From Pseudomonadota bacterium (lineage in GTDB: Bacteria; Desulfobacterota; Desulfobulbia; Desulfobulbales; SURF-16): a stretch of 64,000 nt of DNA. Below the pieces are notes generated by a model, which saw nothing but the letters and a program-made list of their open reading frames with translations, was not told the DNA's origin and searched no databases. Below are positions 34,960 through 43,806 of this stretch, in pieces. The DNA lies in assembly GCA_018816555.1 (NCBI GenBank), contig JAHIVT010000086.1, positions 115,310 through 179,309 on the forward strand. The letters run 5' to 3'. Position numbers and translations under genes: made by a program. Each line of letters begins with the position of its first letter. Position 1 is the first letter of the stretch.

Positions 34960-35349
34960 TCAGGAAGCGTCCAGCACCTTGCGGATCAGTCCGGCTATGG
35001 TGCTGCTGTTTAAGGGTTTCATGGCAAACTCTCTGATGCCCTGAGACTTTGCCTTTTGTTCATCTACCAGTGCACTATAACCCGTACACAGTATAATGGG
35101 AATATCAGGGCGAATCTGCAGCATCCTTCTCGCCATATCAAAACCGGTCATGCCGGGCATGGTCTGGTCTGCGATGACCAGGTCAAAATGATCCGGCTGG
35201 TTTTGAAAAGTCCCCAGGGCCTCAAAGCTTTTTGTTTTGACAGTCACCTGGTAGCCCAGCCTTTCAAGCATCTTCTCGCCTAATTCGGCCAGCAGCTCTT
35301 CATCATCAACAAAAAGAATCCTTTCCTTCTGCGTCAAAAATCGGTGCAA
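34960..35349 (-). CDS. single-domain response regulator (CheY-like)
   Basis: 129 aa from a TTG with a ggag ribosome-binding site 6 nt away. The receiver signature is complete: FVDDEEL (acidic pair), Asp near 59 in VIADQTMPGM, Thr in ILCTGYSAL and Lys in FAMKPLN. No output domain. It could be a phosphorelay intermediate for the PAS kinase at 28285, which has no receiver of its own. Confidence 0.88.
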   Translation of the reverse strand: MHRFLTQKERILFVDDEELLAELGEKMLERLGYQVTVKTKSFEALGTFQNQPDHFDLVIADQTMPGMTGFDMARRMLQIRPDIPIILCTGYSALVDEQKAKSQGIREFAMKPLNSSTIAGLIRKVLDAS

Positions 35350-35430
35350 TTTATCTCCAGGTTATCACATGAATGCAGTATGATAAAAAATAATTGACTG
35401 TTGAATCAAAGACAAATTACTGGCAATGCT

Positions 35431-35961
35431 ATGATGAAAAAAATTATTCTGCTGGCCATAGCCCTGTTTCTTGCAGTTCTTTTTTTCGGGTGCCGCAAAG
35501 AGCTTTCACACCCGTTGCTGCCCACGGCGGACTATGTGGACATCAAGAGATACACCGGACGCTGGTATGAGATCGCCCGATATCCCCACAGGTTTGAGAA
35601 TGGTTGCCTGGACGTGACAGCGGACTATGAGATGCAGGATGACGGCACCATTCAGGTGGTCAACCAGTGCCTGCTTGCCGGAGAAGGGGGAAAGATCAAA
35701 AAAGCCGTGGGAAAGGCAAGGATAGTCGATCCTTCCACCAATGCCAAACTCAAGGTCTCATTTTTCTGGCCTTTCTCTGGTGATTATTGGATTCTCTATG
35801 TTGACCCGGATTATCAACACGCCATTGTCGGCGCTCCTGCCAGAAAGTATTTATGGATTTTGAGCAGACAGCCACAGATGGATCCCTTGCTTCTTGACTC
35901 CCTGCTGGGCAAGGTGCGCAGCCTGGGCTATGACCCGAACCGTCTTATCCTGGCAAAATAA
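35431..35961 (+). CDS. lipocalin family lipoprotein (Blc-like)
   Basis: 176 aa from the ATG at 35431; a second ATG follows at 35434 and a TTG exists at 35401. The lipoprotein signal MMKKIILLAIALFLAVLFFG ends before Cys. The lipocalin signature is YTGRWYEIARYPHRFE, with LDVTADYEMQDDGTIQVVNQ and the final DYWILYVDPDYQHAIVG motif. Outer-membrane lipocalin that binds lysophospholipids or other hydrophobic ligands under envelope stress. Confidence 0.88.
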   Translation: MMKKIILLAIALFLAVLFFGCRKELSHPLLPTADYVDIKRYTGRWYEIARYPHRFENGCLDVTADYEMQDDGTIQVVNQCLLAGEGGKIKKAVGKARIVDPSTNAKLKVSFFWPFSGDYWILYVDPDYQHAIVGAPARKYLWILSRQPQMDPLLLDSLLGKVRSLGYDPNRLILAK

Positions 35962-36002
35962 CAGCCAGCTGGAAATTTGATAAACTCGACAAAAGTCCTT
36001 TT

Positions 36003-36088
36003 TTCACCACAGAGCACACAGAGATCACAGAGAAATATTTTTTATTACAATCAATTAGCTCTGTGGGCTCTGTGCTCTCCGTGGTGAA
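36003..36088. repeat. 'CTCTGTG' inverted-repeat element, copy 3
   Basis: ttcaccacagagcacacaga on the left is inverted relative to the right arm, which ends gtgctctccgtggtgaa. It is the third and most symmetric copy of the element at 4100 and 8631. It lies between convergent genes and ends 11 nt from the stop of the binding-protein gene. Confidence 0.75.
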
Positions 36089-36098
36089 ATCTCAGTTT

Positions 36099-36986
36099 TC
36101 AAGCCCGTAGTAAACCGTGATGGGCATAGATGTCAGTGACCGCTTCTGAGGAGAGGAAGTCAAGAAATACAGCCCCCCACCTGCCGCCATCGCCAATCAG
36201 CCCCGCATGGGACTGGCTGATGACATTTTCCGGATACGGCTGCGGCTGGTCAATGGTGCCTCCCAGGGGGATTATGGTAAAAAACTCTGGGAAGATGCGG
36301 GTGTAACGCAAGGCCAGATGATAATACACAACGCTCACGTCGGCCCGGCCACCGATGATGGCCTGGGGCGCCTCCCGGTGGTGGATCTGTTCTCCATAGC
36401 AGATCTTGGCGCTTGGCGGATCATCTGTGAGAAAAGAGAGAGCAATGTTTTCCCGGGCCGCCACGCCGGCAAGGGTGCGGACATACCCTTGGTAGCTTAC
36501 GGTTTCCGTTGTCGGATTGGAGAGAAACAGCCGGACTTCTTCCCGATTGAGATCAGCAACCCCTGAGATGTTTTTCGGGTTACCTTTTTTTACCAGCAGC
36601 ACACTGCCCTGATTACGCATGAACGGCATATGCCGCTGCATGTATCTTTCCCGGACCAGGTTGTCAAGTACGGCAGGGGGACTGATGAAAACATGGGGTT
36701 TGACTGACAGGATGAGATTACCGATCTGCAGGCTGCCATGTCTGAGCAGTAGCAGGACAGGGCCGGGCGGGGTGGTTACGTAAAAGATCTGCTGCACCTC
36801 CGGCTGCTCTTTTTGGAAGAGCGCCAGGGTCTCCCGGAGTGCCATATGGTGATTGCCGTCGGAAAAAACCACCAGGTTGGCCTTTGCCGGATCGCCATGC
36901 AGATCCAGGCAGAGATTTGACCCCGGATGCTGCCATCTGGGTATCTGGTCATCGGCAGCAGCTGTTTCCTCGGGCCAGGTCAGCAT
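36099..36986 (-). CDS. PBP-like substrate-binding domain protein without signal peptide
   Basis: 295 aa; the ribosome-binding site aaggag is clear. The periplasmic-binding-protein type II pattern (ModA/PstS-like) is seen in LVVFSDGNHHMALRETLALF, GNPKNISGVADLNREEVRLF, and AQ-like 'GRADVSVVYYHLALRY' in the second lobe. The N-terminus MLTWPEETAAADDQIPRW carries no signal peptide, so the product should stay in the cytoplasm, as with LysR/ModE-like binding sensors. No membrane component is adjacent. Function unknown. Confidence 0.65.
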   Translation of the reverse strand: MLTWPEETAAADDQIPRWQHPGSNLCLDLHGDPAKANLVVFSDGNHHMALRETLALFQKEQPEVQQIFYVTTPPGPVLLLLRHGSLQIGNLILSVKPHVFISPPAVLDNLVRERYMQRHMPFMRNQGSVLLVKKGNPKNISGVADLNREEVRLFLSNPTTETVSYQGYVRTLAGVAARENIALSFLTDDPPSAKICYGEQIHHREAPQAIIGGRADVSVVYYHLALRYTRIFPEFFTIIPLGGTIDQPQPYPENVISQSHAGLIGDGGRWGAVFLDFLSSEAVTDIYAHHGLLRA

Positions 36987-37040
36987 TGCAGAACTCCTTG
37001 TATGACAGCTAAAAAAGTGGGGACTGGATTGCCTTGCCGT

Positions 37041-37421
37041 TTATGCGGAGGTCTGCAGCCAGCTGTAGGCGTCCTTCTCATTTTTAAATACGTGCAGACC
37101 TTTATAGTAACCGGCTGATACCCCCTCCCACATGCGGCTGGTGGCGAAGTTCAGGTTCGTATCAGCCAAGATGGCCAAGCGGCCATGTAATTCCCCTTCC
37201 TTTGCATGGGTTTCATGCCAGGCACGAAGTTTGATGAGATCCTCGTACGATAACTCCAGCAGGGCATCCCTGGTGTCGCAGATTCCGTCGTATCCTTTTG
37301 TGAATTCAGGGTGTTGAAATAAATAGGTCAGAAAACCGATAAGGGTGTCATAGTTTACCGTGCCGATAAAGCGCAAGGAAACGATGTTCCTGTTGTGATC
37401 AAAACTAACTTCAAAATTCAT
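37041..37421 (-). CDS. hypothetical protein, STAS/SpoIIAA-like fold (126 aa)
   Basis: The ATG at 37421 follows a cggagag ribosome-binding site. The pattern NFEVSFDHNRNIVSLRFIGT, 'FTKGYDGICDTRDALLELSY' and 'GRLAILADTNLNFATSRMWE' alternates strands and helices like proteins of the SpoIIAA/STAS-like group that many Proteobacteria carry as stand-alone proteins. Partner unknown. Confidence 0.6.
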   Translation of the reverse strand: MNFEVSFDHNRNIVSLRFIGTVNYDTLIGFLTYLFQHPEFTKGYDGICDTRDALLELSYEDLIKLRAWHETHAKEGELHGRLAILADTNLNFATSRMWEGVSAGYYKGLHVFKNEKDAYSWLQTSA

Positions 37422-37564
37422 GCAACTCTCCGAATTTCCAATGGGAAGCAGTCTGGTCAACTTTGATTGGACGAATGGGGATAAGTATACCTTACTATTG
37501 CATGGATTTAGTTAAGATGCAACAGGCGGATAGAGAATGGTCGATAAAAATAGGGAGGAGAGAA

Positions 37565-38608
37565 CTAAGCTGCCCTGTCGCTATGGATGCGCAGGACCTT
37601 GGCGCCCCGGATTTTTCTTGCCTTGAGTTCTGCCAGGGCCTTATTGGCCTCCTCCAGCGTGAACTCCTGGATCTCCGGTTTGAGGGGAATTTCTGCGGCA
37701 AGCCGTAGACACTCGCTGATGTCGGCCCGGCTGACATTGGCCACGCTCTTGATTTCCTTTTCCAGCCACAGATGCTTGGAATAATCGAGTTCAAGCAGGC
37801 AGTTTTTGTCCCGCTCCTCCTTGCGGATGGCATTGATGACCAGTCGGCCTGCCGGGTTGAGATTGGCCAGAGCGGCGACAACCGGTTTCCAGGCCGGGGT
37901 GGTATCGATGATGGCGTCGAGTTTTTGCGGCGGCGGCTCATCAGTGTCCCCGGCCCAAACAGCACCCAGGTGCCGGGCAAATTCCCTTTCCGATTCGCTT
38001 CGGGCAAAGACGAAACATGGGGAGGAGGGGAAACGGTGTCTGGCCATCTGCAGCACCAGGTGGGCTGAGGCCCCGAAGCCGGTGAGACCGAGGCTCTGGC
38101 CATCTGTAAGGCCGGTGAGCCGCAGGGAGCGGTAGCCGATGGCCCCGGCGCAGAGGAGCGGGGCGGCCTCGGTATCTGAAAAAACATCCGGTACGGCGTG
38201 GGCGGAACTCTCCGGCACGGTCATGAACTGGGCATAGCCGCCGTTAACGTCCCTGCCGGTTGCCGCAAACTGCGGGCAGAGATTGTCGTTGCCGGATTGG
38301 CAGAAGGCACAGCTGCCGCAGGAGGAGAAGAACCAGCCGATGCCTACTCGGTCACCGGTCTTGAACAGGGTGGTGTGTCTGCCGGCCCGCTCCACCCGGC
38401 CCACGATCTGGTGGCCCGGGATGACGGGAAGGGCAGGGGGCGGGGTTCTGCCCTCAATCTCGTCGAGTTCGGTGTGGCAGACGCCGCAGGCCGCAACCCG
38501 CACCAGCAGTTCATGGTCAGCCGGCTCGGGCACGGGCAGCTCTGCAGGTTCCAGCCGGGCCTCGTCTTCCTGCAGGGGGCCGATTCTCTTCAGTACCATT
38601 GCTTTCAT
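37565..38608 (-). CDS. zinc-dependent alcohol dehydrogenase family protein
   Basis: 347 aa from the ATG at 38608, preceded by gagaggg. It is a medium-chain dehydrogenase: catalytic zinc ligand Cys in CGVCHTELDEIEGR, GHQIVGRVERAG, structural zinc loop CGSCAFCQSGNDNLC, and a nucleotide-binding LTGFGASAHLVLQ. Closest in layout to the AdhP/YahK-like alcohol dehydrogenases that use NAD(P). The substrate is likely an aliphatic or cinnamyl-type alcohol. It precedes the DUF4203 gene divergently on the same strand with a 42-nt gap. Confidence 0.85.
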   Translation of the reverse strand: MKAMVLKRIGPLQEDEARLEPAELPVPEPADHELLVRVAACGVCHTELDEIEGRTPPPALPVIPGHQIVGRVERAGRHTTLFKTGDRVGIGWFFSSCGSCAFCQSGNDNLCPQFAATGRDVNGGYAQFMTVPESSAHAVPDVFSDTEAAPLLCAGAIGYRSLRLTGLTDGQSLGLTGFGASAHLVLQMARHRFPSSPCFVFARSESEREFARHLGAVWAGDTDEPPPQKLDAIIDTTPAWKPVVAALANLNPAGRLVINAIRKEERDKNCLLELDYSKHLWLEKEIKSVANVSRADISECLRLAAEIPLKPEIQEFTLEEANKALAELKARKIRGAKVLRIHSDRAA

Positions 38609-38650
38609 GTGCCCTCTCTTATGCAAAGGTGCGCTGCTGGGTCTGGTCGC

Positions 38651-39163
38651 TCAGTCCGTCGTTTTTGAATCCAGTCGCGTGAAAAGCCTGGTCTGGGTGA
38701 AGATGCCGACGGATACCAGCAAAACGAAAATCACGGCGGTCATCAGCTGCCCTGTGCCAAGCGCCTTGACAATCGCCCCGGCGCCAATGAGGCAGGACAG
38801 GATAATCAGGGCCGGGTCCAGGATCCAGGCCGACAGAACCGCGCCGACCAGACCTCCTGCCAGCAGAAAAATCAGGATGGCCTCGGAGGAAATGAACGGC
38901 TGAACCAGAAGCAGGGTCAGGAAGGTGCCGGCATAGAACCCGGCCAAGGCAAAGGCGACGCGTTGGGCGAAAATCGCCACGATGGCGCCGAAGCAGCCTG
39001 TACAGAGCCCGATCAGCACCAGTACCCACTCGGGTTTATCGGCCAGGAACATGGCGGCAAATTCCAGGCCGACGATAAATCCCGCCACCGCGACAAAAAG
39101 CCAGAAAAGTTTCCTGCCGAACAGCAGAAGAATGATACCTGAAATAATATTAAATATTTCCAT
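38651..39163 (-). CDS. DUF4203 membrane protein (170 aa)
   Basis: A polytopic membrane protein with about six helices rich in Gly and Ala: GIILLLFGRKLFWLFVAVAG, FGAIVAIFAQRVAFALAGFY, and the closing LSCLIGAGAIVKAL / VIFVLLVSVGIFTQ. This resembles the DUF4203/TMEM198 family by size and distribution of Gly/Phe helices. Function unknown. Confidence 0.7.
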   Translation of the reverse strand: MEIFNIISGIILLLFGRKLFWLFVAVAGFIVGLEFAAMFLADKPEWVLVLIGLCTGCFGAIVAIFAQRVAFALAGFYAGTFLTLLLVQPFISSEAILIFLLAGGLVGAVLSAWILDPALIILSCLIGAGAIVKALGTGQLMTAVIFVLLVSVGIFTQTRLFTRLDSKTTD

Positions 39164-39434
39164 TATATATCACGGTTAATTTTAAATGAATCGACTGGGC
39201 CCCTGCAGAGCCACCTGGGTGGTTTCTGCTGCGGGTCCTCATGGCTGAGATTATCATCTCATGTGCTGCTGTTTTAAAAAATATATCTCCGTTCTTTTTC
39301 CCCGGACGGGCGCTGCGGGAACTCCGGCATGATGGCTTGGCGCGAAAAACGGGTCAGGCCGGCATTGGTTGCCGGCCGTGGTGTTCAGGCTGTCATGATT
39401 GGGAATGGGTATGGATTACCGTCGGCTTTCCGGT

Positions 39435-40172
39435 CTAGCGCAGGTCACGGATACGCACCTCAATGACCTTGTCGTTCTTGAGCAGATCAACAAGTTTTGC
39501 GGGGTCTGTTTCGCCGTAATGATAGGGGTAGAGGATTTTCGGCCGGAATGCCTTTGCCCCATCAGCTACCATCTCCGGTGTCATGGTGTAAGGCAGGTTC
39601 ATGGGCAGGAAGGCCACGTCGATATCCCGCAGGGCCTTCATCTCCGGGATGTTTTCCGTATCTCCGGCAATATAGATCCGCTTGTCGCCAAAGGTGAGAA
39701 TGTAGCCGTTGCCCACGCCTCTGGGATGAAAGGGTTGGTTGTTGTCCCGCATGTGGATGAGATTGTAGGCAGGCACGGCCTCGATCTTTATCCCCTGCAC
39801 GGTTTTTACCTCGCCGTTGTGCATGATGATGCCGCCCGTGACCTGCTTGGCGCAGCTTTCCGTCAGCACCACCTCGGTATGTGGCGTGCGCACGCTGTTT
39901 AAGGCCGGCAGGTCAAGATGGTCGTAATGGTCGTGGGTGATCAGGATGATATCCGCCTTGGGCTGGGTGGTATAGTCGGCCACCTTGGTGAAGGGGTCGA
40001 CCTGGATGATCTTGCCGGCAAAGTCGAACATCAGGCTGCCGTGGCCGATAAAGGTGATGATCACATCCCCGGCAGAGGTTTTGAAGGTATCCTCGGCAAA
40101 TGGTGTCCGGGCAGCGGCGGCAAAGGGGCACGTCAGGATGAGAAGCATTATCAAGGCAATTATTCTATTCAT
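39435..40172 (-). CDS. secreted MBL-fold metal-dependent hydrolase (UlaG-like)
   Basis: 245 aa from the ATG at 40172, fixed by an ideal aaggaggt ribosome-binding site. A cleavable signal peptide ends near AAAARTP. The metallo-beta-lactamase motif is THDHYDHLD, with metal ligands continuing in HNGEVKT, YIAGDTENIPEM and YPYHYGE. The family (UlaG/YtnP-like L-ascorbate lactonase group) hydrolyses varied esters and lactones. It is probably periplasmic because of the signal peptide. Confidence 0.85.
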   Translation of the reverse strand: MNRIIALIMLLILTCPFAAAARTPFAEDTFKTSAGDVIITFIGHGSLMFDFAGKIIQVDPFTKVADYTTQPKADIILITHDHYDHLDLPALNSVRTPHTEVVLTESCAKQVTGGIIMHNGEVKTVQGIKIEAVPAYNLIHMRDNNQPFHPRGVGNGYILTFGDKRIYIAGDTENIPEMKALRDIDVAFLPMNLPYTMTPEMVADGAKAFRPKILYPYHYGETDPAKLVDLLKNDKVIEVRIRDLR

Positions 40173-40403
40173 GATCAGACCTCCTTGGTGGGCGGATTGC
40201 AAAAAGAATTCTCTGTTGCCTGATGGATGGGACAATGCACGGCAGTTGCCGCACAAAAAAAAGCCATTGGATTGCATATCTCTTTTTTTGATTTCATGGT
40301 TATGACCTTGCACTAATTTAGCAGAACCGGGCTGAATGGGCAAGCCGGTAATGTGGTCATTTGTGGTTAGGACCTATTTGGCAAACAGGGGGCAGTATTT
40401 ACT

Positions 40404-41042
40404 TCAGGGGAAACGGATTGTCAACAGGGGAAAATCAGCTATTGTTGCGAAGTAGTGATTCGTGCGATGGCACAATTTGTCGAGCAGGGCTTTGTCGTGG
40501 CTGATAACCAGCAGGCCCAGTTTTCTTTTTTCGGCAATATCCAGAACTCTTTGCCAGATATGCGCCTGGGAGAGGGGGTCGAGCATGGAGGTCATTTCAT
40601 CGCAGAGCAGGTAGCGGGTGTGAGCTGTGAGTGCGCGCACCAGGCAGATGCGTTGCAGTTCCCCGCCGGAAAGTTCGTGGGGGTAGCGGGTGAGCCAGGC
40701 GGGTTCAATGCCGAGATCCTGAAGCAGCGCAGCATCCGGTTGACCGGCCTCGGCCAGAATATCACCCGCCTTCCAGCGCGGGTTGACGGCCAGTTCCGGA
40801 TGCTGAAATAGCAGCTGCACCGGGCAGTAGCCGGATCTGGGCAGGGGGCGGCCATCCGCCAGCACGCTGCCGTGAACAGCAGTGAGATAGCCGGCCAGGA
40901 TTTTTGCCAGGGTGGATTTGCCCCTGCCGCTCGGACCGGGCAGGCCGACAATCTCACCCGGAGCAATGCGCAGATCAAGATTCTGAAAAAGCCACTGCTG
41001 CTGTCGGTTGTAGCGGAAGGAAAGCATATTTGCTTCAAGCAT
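40404..41042 (-). CDS. ABC transporter ATP-binding protein (NikE/DppF-like)
   Basis: 212 aa. Walker A GPSGRGKSTL, signature LSGGELQRICL, Walker B YLLCDEMTSMLDP and the H-loop ISHDKALL are all intact. This is the shorter of two ATPases that power a peptide/nickel-type (PepT family) importer. It is the last gene of a five-gene operon and overlaps the preceding ATPase by 8 nt. Specificity follows from the operon's binding protein. Confidence 0.85.
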   Translation of the reverse strand: MLEANMLSFRYNRQQQWLFQNLDLRIAPGEIVGLPGPSGRGKSTLAKILAGYLTAVHGSVLADGRPLPRSGYCPVQLLFQHPELAVNPRWKAGDILAEAGQPDAALLQDLGIEPAWLTRYPHELSGGELQRICLVRALTAHTRYLLCDEMTSMLDPLSQAHIWQRVLDIAEKRKLGLLVISHDKALLDKLCHRTNHYFATIADFPLLTIRFP

Positions 41043-41958
41043 GATGGCACCTCACCATGCCCTGTCCCGCGTTGCGCAGTTTGGGGGCGCGTTCGGCGCA
41101 GAGTGAGTCCTGTCGGGCGCAGCAGAGACGGAAAGGGCAGCCGGGGCTGCCGGGCGGGGTCAGAGCCGGTTGGCGCGCCGACAGAAAGGCGTTGGCGGGC
41201 AGGGCATTCCAAAGTGCCCTGGTGTAGGGATGTTGGAGTCTGCCGCCTTCGCGGAAATCATCGGCCGCAGCCACTTCCAGCGTGGTGCCGGCCCAAAACA
41301 CCGTCACCTTGTCCGCCACCTGCAGTGCAGCCTCGATGTCATGGGTGATGAGCAGCACGCCTTTGCCGTCATCGGCAAGTTCTCGCAGGTGAGCAAGGGT
41401 TTCCCTGGCTGTGGGGGCATCGAGGCCGTTGACCGGCTCATCGGCCACGATGAGATCAGCCCTGCCCACGGTGGCGGTGGCGGTGAGCACCCTGCGGGCC
41501 ATGCCGCCGGAAAGCTGATGGGGAAAGAGACTGGCCACGTCGTCTTTGAGTCCATAGCGGGCAAAGGCCCGCTGCACGGCCTGACGCACTTCTTTTTTGC
41601 CGACCCCGCTGAGACGGGCGGCCCGTGCCACCTGCGCCCCCACCCGCAGCAAGGGATTGAGCGAGGTGATTGATTGGGGGATCAGGGCGATTTCCCTGCC
41701 CCGCAGCTCTGCCAGTCTTTGCTCTGTCAGCGGCCTGCCTTTGAAAAAGAGACTGCCGGTCAGCAAAGCATGCCGCGGCAGAATACCCAGCAGGGCATGG
41801 GCCAGCAGACTTTTACCGGCCCCTGACTGGCCGATCACCGCCATGATCTGCCCGGCTGAGACCTGCAGATACAGGTCCTCAATGGCGCGGACCTCCCTTT
41901 TTTTGAGGCCGAAGCTGTAACGGGAAAAGCTGATGGAAAGATCATATACGGAGAGCAA
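41035..41958 (-). CDS. ABC transporter ATP-binding protein (NikD/DppD-like)
   Basis: 307 aa. Walker A GQSGAGKSLLAHAL, signature LSGGMARRVLT, Walker B DLIVADEPVNGLDA and H-loop LITHDIEAAL are complete. The C-terminus carries the oligopeptide/dipeptide extension with CPFRLCCARQDSLC, a Cys motif that in some members binds a [4Fe-4S] cluster. It lies 9 nt after the NikC-like permease. Confidence 0.88.
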   Translation of the reverse strand: MLSVYDLSISFSRYSFGLKKREVRAIEDLYLQVSAGQIMAVIGQSGAGKSLLAHALLGILPRHALLTGSLFFKGRPLTEQRLAELRGREIALIPQSITSLNPLLRVGAQVARAARLSGVGKKEVRQAVQRAFARYGLKDDVASLFPHQLSGGMARRVLTATATVGRADLIVADEPVNGLDAPTARETLAHLRELADDGKGVLLITHDIEAALQVADKVTVFWAGTTLEVAAADDFREGGRLQHPYTRALWNALPANAFLSARQPALTPPGSPGCPFRLCCARQDSLCAERAPKLRNAGQGMVRCHHA

Positions 41959-41967
41959 GATGTCCGC

Positions 41968-42813
41968 CTATTCGCGCAGGGTTTTCGGATCAAGCAGAGC
42001 CCGGACGTTGTTACCCAGCACGTCAAAGGCAAGTACCGAGACGATGAGGATAAGCCCGGGCGCCACGGCAAGCCACCACAGGCCCATGGAGAGATAGCGC
42101 ATGGATTCGGCCAGCAGCACGCCGATGGCCGGGGTATGGGGCGGCATGCCGAATCCGAGGAAGGTCAGTCCGGCGGAGTGCAGGATGGCATGGGGGAAGA
42201 GCAATAGCAGCCCCACGAGAAACTGCGGAGCCACATGGGGCAGCAGATGGCGCCGGGCGATCCAGTACGGTCCCTTACCGAGTTGGCGGGCCAGTTTGAC
42301 GTAGTCGGCGGAGCGGAGCTGCAGCACCTCGGCGCGGATGATGCGGGTCAGGGCCGGCCAGTGCGAGGCGGCCACGGCGATAATGACACCACGCGCCCCG
42401 CCGCCGCAGGCAAAGGAGATGAGAATGAGCAAGACCAGGTGCGGGGTGGCCAGGGCCGCGTCCGCCAGCCAGGTCACCAGCCGGTCCACGGTGCGACCCA
42501 GCAGGGCGGCCCCCAGACCGAGCAGCAGGGCAATACACGCGGAACAGGTGGCGGCGGTGAGCCCGACGCCCAGGCTGATGCGGATTCCCTTGAGCGTCCT
42601 GGCCAGCATGTCCCGGCCCAGCCAGTCGGTGCCGAAGGGCCGCTCCCAACTCGGCGGCAGTTTGCGCAGATCGAGTTCTGTGACCTGGCCCTGGTCGCCA
42701 TAGAGCCAGGCGGCGATAAAGATCACGGCAAAGAAGACAAGGCATATACTGATAGCCGCCAGGGTACGGGTTCTGCGGTCCCACTGCGATGGAAAGAAAA
42801 GCCTGGTGGTCAT
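41968..42813 (-). CDS. ABC transporter permease (NikC/OppC-like)
   Basis: 281 aa. About six membrane helices. It begins with WDRRTRTLAAISICLVFFAV and the family loop PPSWERPFGTDWLGRDMLAR. The EAA-like loop near SFAC..RGVIIAVAASHWPALTRI leads to RRHLLPHVAPQFLVG. Forms the inner-membrane pore with the NikB-like permease. Its first codon overlaps the upstream permease stop by 4 nt. Confidence 0.88.
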   Translation of the reverse strand: MTTRLFFPSQWDRRTRTLAAISICLVFFAVIFIAAWLYGDQGQVTELDLRKLPPSWERPFGTDWLGRDMLARTLKGIRISLGVGLTAATCSACIALLLGLGAALLGRTVDRLVTWLADAALATPHLVLLILISFACGGGARGVIIAVAASHWPALTRIIRAEVLQLRSADYVKLARQLGKGPYWIARRHLLPHVAPQFLVGLLLLFPHAILHSAGLTFLGFGMPPHTPAIGVLLAESMRYLSMGLWWLAVAPGLILIVSVLAFDVLGNNVRALLDPKTLRE

Positions 42814-43805
42814 GCTGTCCCTCCCTGTCCTTCCCCCATGCGCGGGTCCACCAGCCGGTAAAGGAGGTCCGCCACGGTGTTGCCGGTGAAGACAAACACC
42901 GTGCTGAAGAGGACGATACCCAGGAGCAGAGGTACGTCGCCCCGGATGCCGGCCTCCACCGTGGCCCGTCCCAGGCCGGGATAGGAAAAAACCTGCTCGG
43001 CCAGCACCGCCCCGCCGAAAAGCTCGCCCAGGGAGGCAAACTGCAGGGTCACGGCAGGCAGGGCCACGTTGCGCAGCACCTGCCGGCAGACGATGCCCAG
43101 GGTGGATTCCCCTTGGGCCCGGGCAAAGATGGCGTAGTCGCTGTGCATGGCCTCCACCGTCTTCTGCCTGGTATGCAGGGTGATCTGCGCCACCCCGATC
43201 AGTGACAGAGTAAGGGCAGGCAGCAGCAGATGGTGCAGCCGCTGGCCGAGGGTCGCCTGTTCAATGCTCAGACCGGGGGGCCAGGCGCAGCACACCGGCG
43301 TCCAGCCTAAGTAAACGGAGAAGACCATCAGCAGCATCATGCCCACCCAGAAGGTGGGGGTGGCGGCCATGGTATAGGCATAAAGCCTGATCAGCCGGTC
43401 CGCCGGACTGTCCTCCCGAGCCCCGGCGATGAGTCCCAGCACAAAGCCCAGCAGGCCGGAAAAACTCCAGGCCAGGGCCATGAGCCATAACGAGGTGATA
43501 AATCGCTTAGCGATGACGGATGTGACCGGTTCGTTGAAAATGGTGGAGACGCCCAAGTCCCCCCTGGCAAGTTGCGCGGCCCATCTAGCGAAGCGTGCGA
43601 GCGGTGGCTGGTCAAGGCCCCAGCGCTCCCTGATCATCTCGCGCTGCTCAGGGGAAATCTTCATGATGGCCGCCCCTACGTAGGCATCCACCGGATCAAT
43701 GGGCGAGCGGCTCACCAGCACGAAGGACAGGGATGCCACCGCGGCAACCAGCAGCACAAGCCGGAGGGTTTTGGTCAACAGAAATTTCGTCAGATGCAGG
43801 TGCAT
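42810..43805 (-). CDS. ABC transporter permease (NikB/OppB-like)
   Basis: 331 aa from the ATG at 43805, which lies one base after the substrate-binding protein stop. Membrane helices throughout; the family start RLVLLVAAVASLSFVLVSRS, the external loop with RWAAQLARGDLGVSTIFN, the EAA loop region GIVCRQVLRNVALPAVTLQF and the end GNTVADLLYRLVDPRM are all recognisable. Pairs with the NikC-like protein. Confidence 0.88.
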   Translation of the reverse strand: MHLHLTKFLLTKTLRLVLLVAAVASLSFVLVSRSPIDPVDAYVGAAIMKISPEQREMIRERWGLDQPPLARFARWAAQLARGDLGVSTIFNEPVTSVIAKRFITSLWLMALAWSFSGLLGFVLGLIAGAREDSPADRLIRLYAYTMAATPTFWVGMMLLMVFSVYLGWTPVCCAWPPGLSIEQATLGQRLHHLLLPALTLSLIGVAQITLHTRQKTVEAMHSDYAIFARAQGESTLGIVCRQVLRNVALPAVTLQFASLGELFGGAVLAEQVFSYPGLGRATVEAGIRGDVPLLLGIVLFSTVFVFTGNTVADLLYRLVDPRMGEGQGGTA

Positions 43806-43806
43806 G

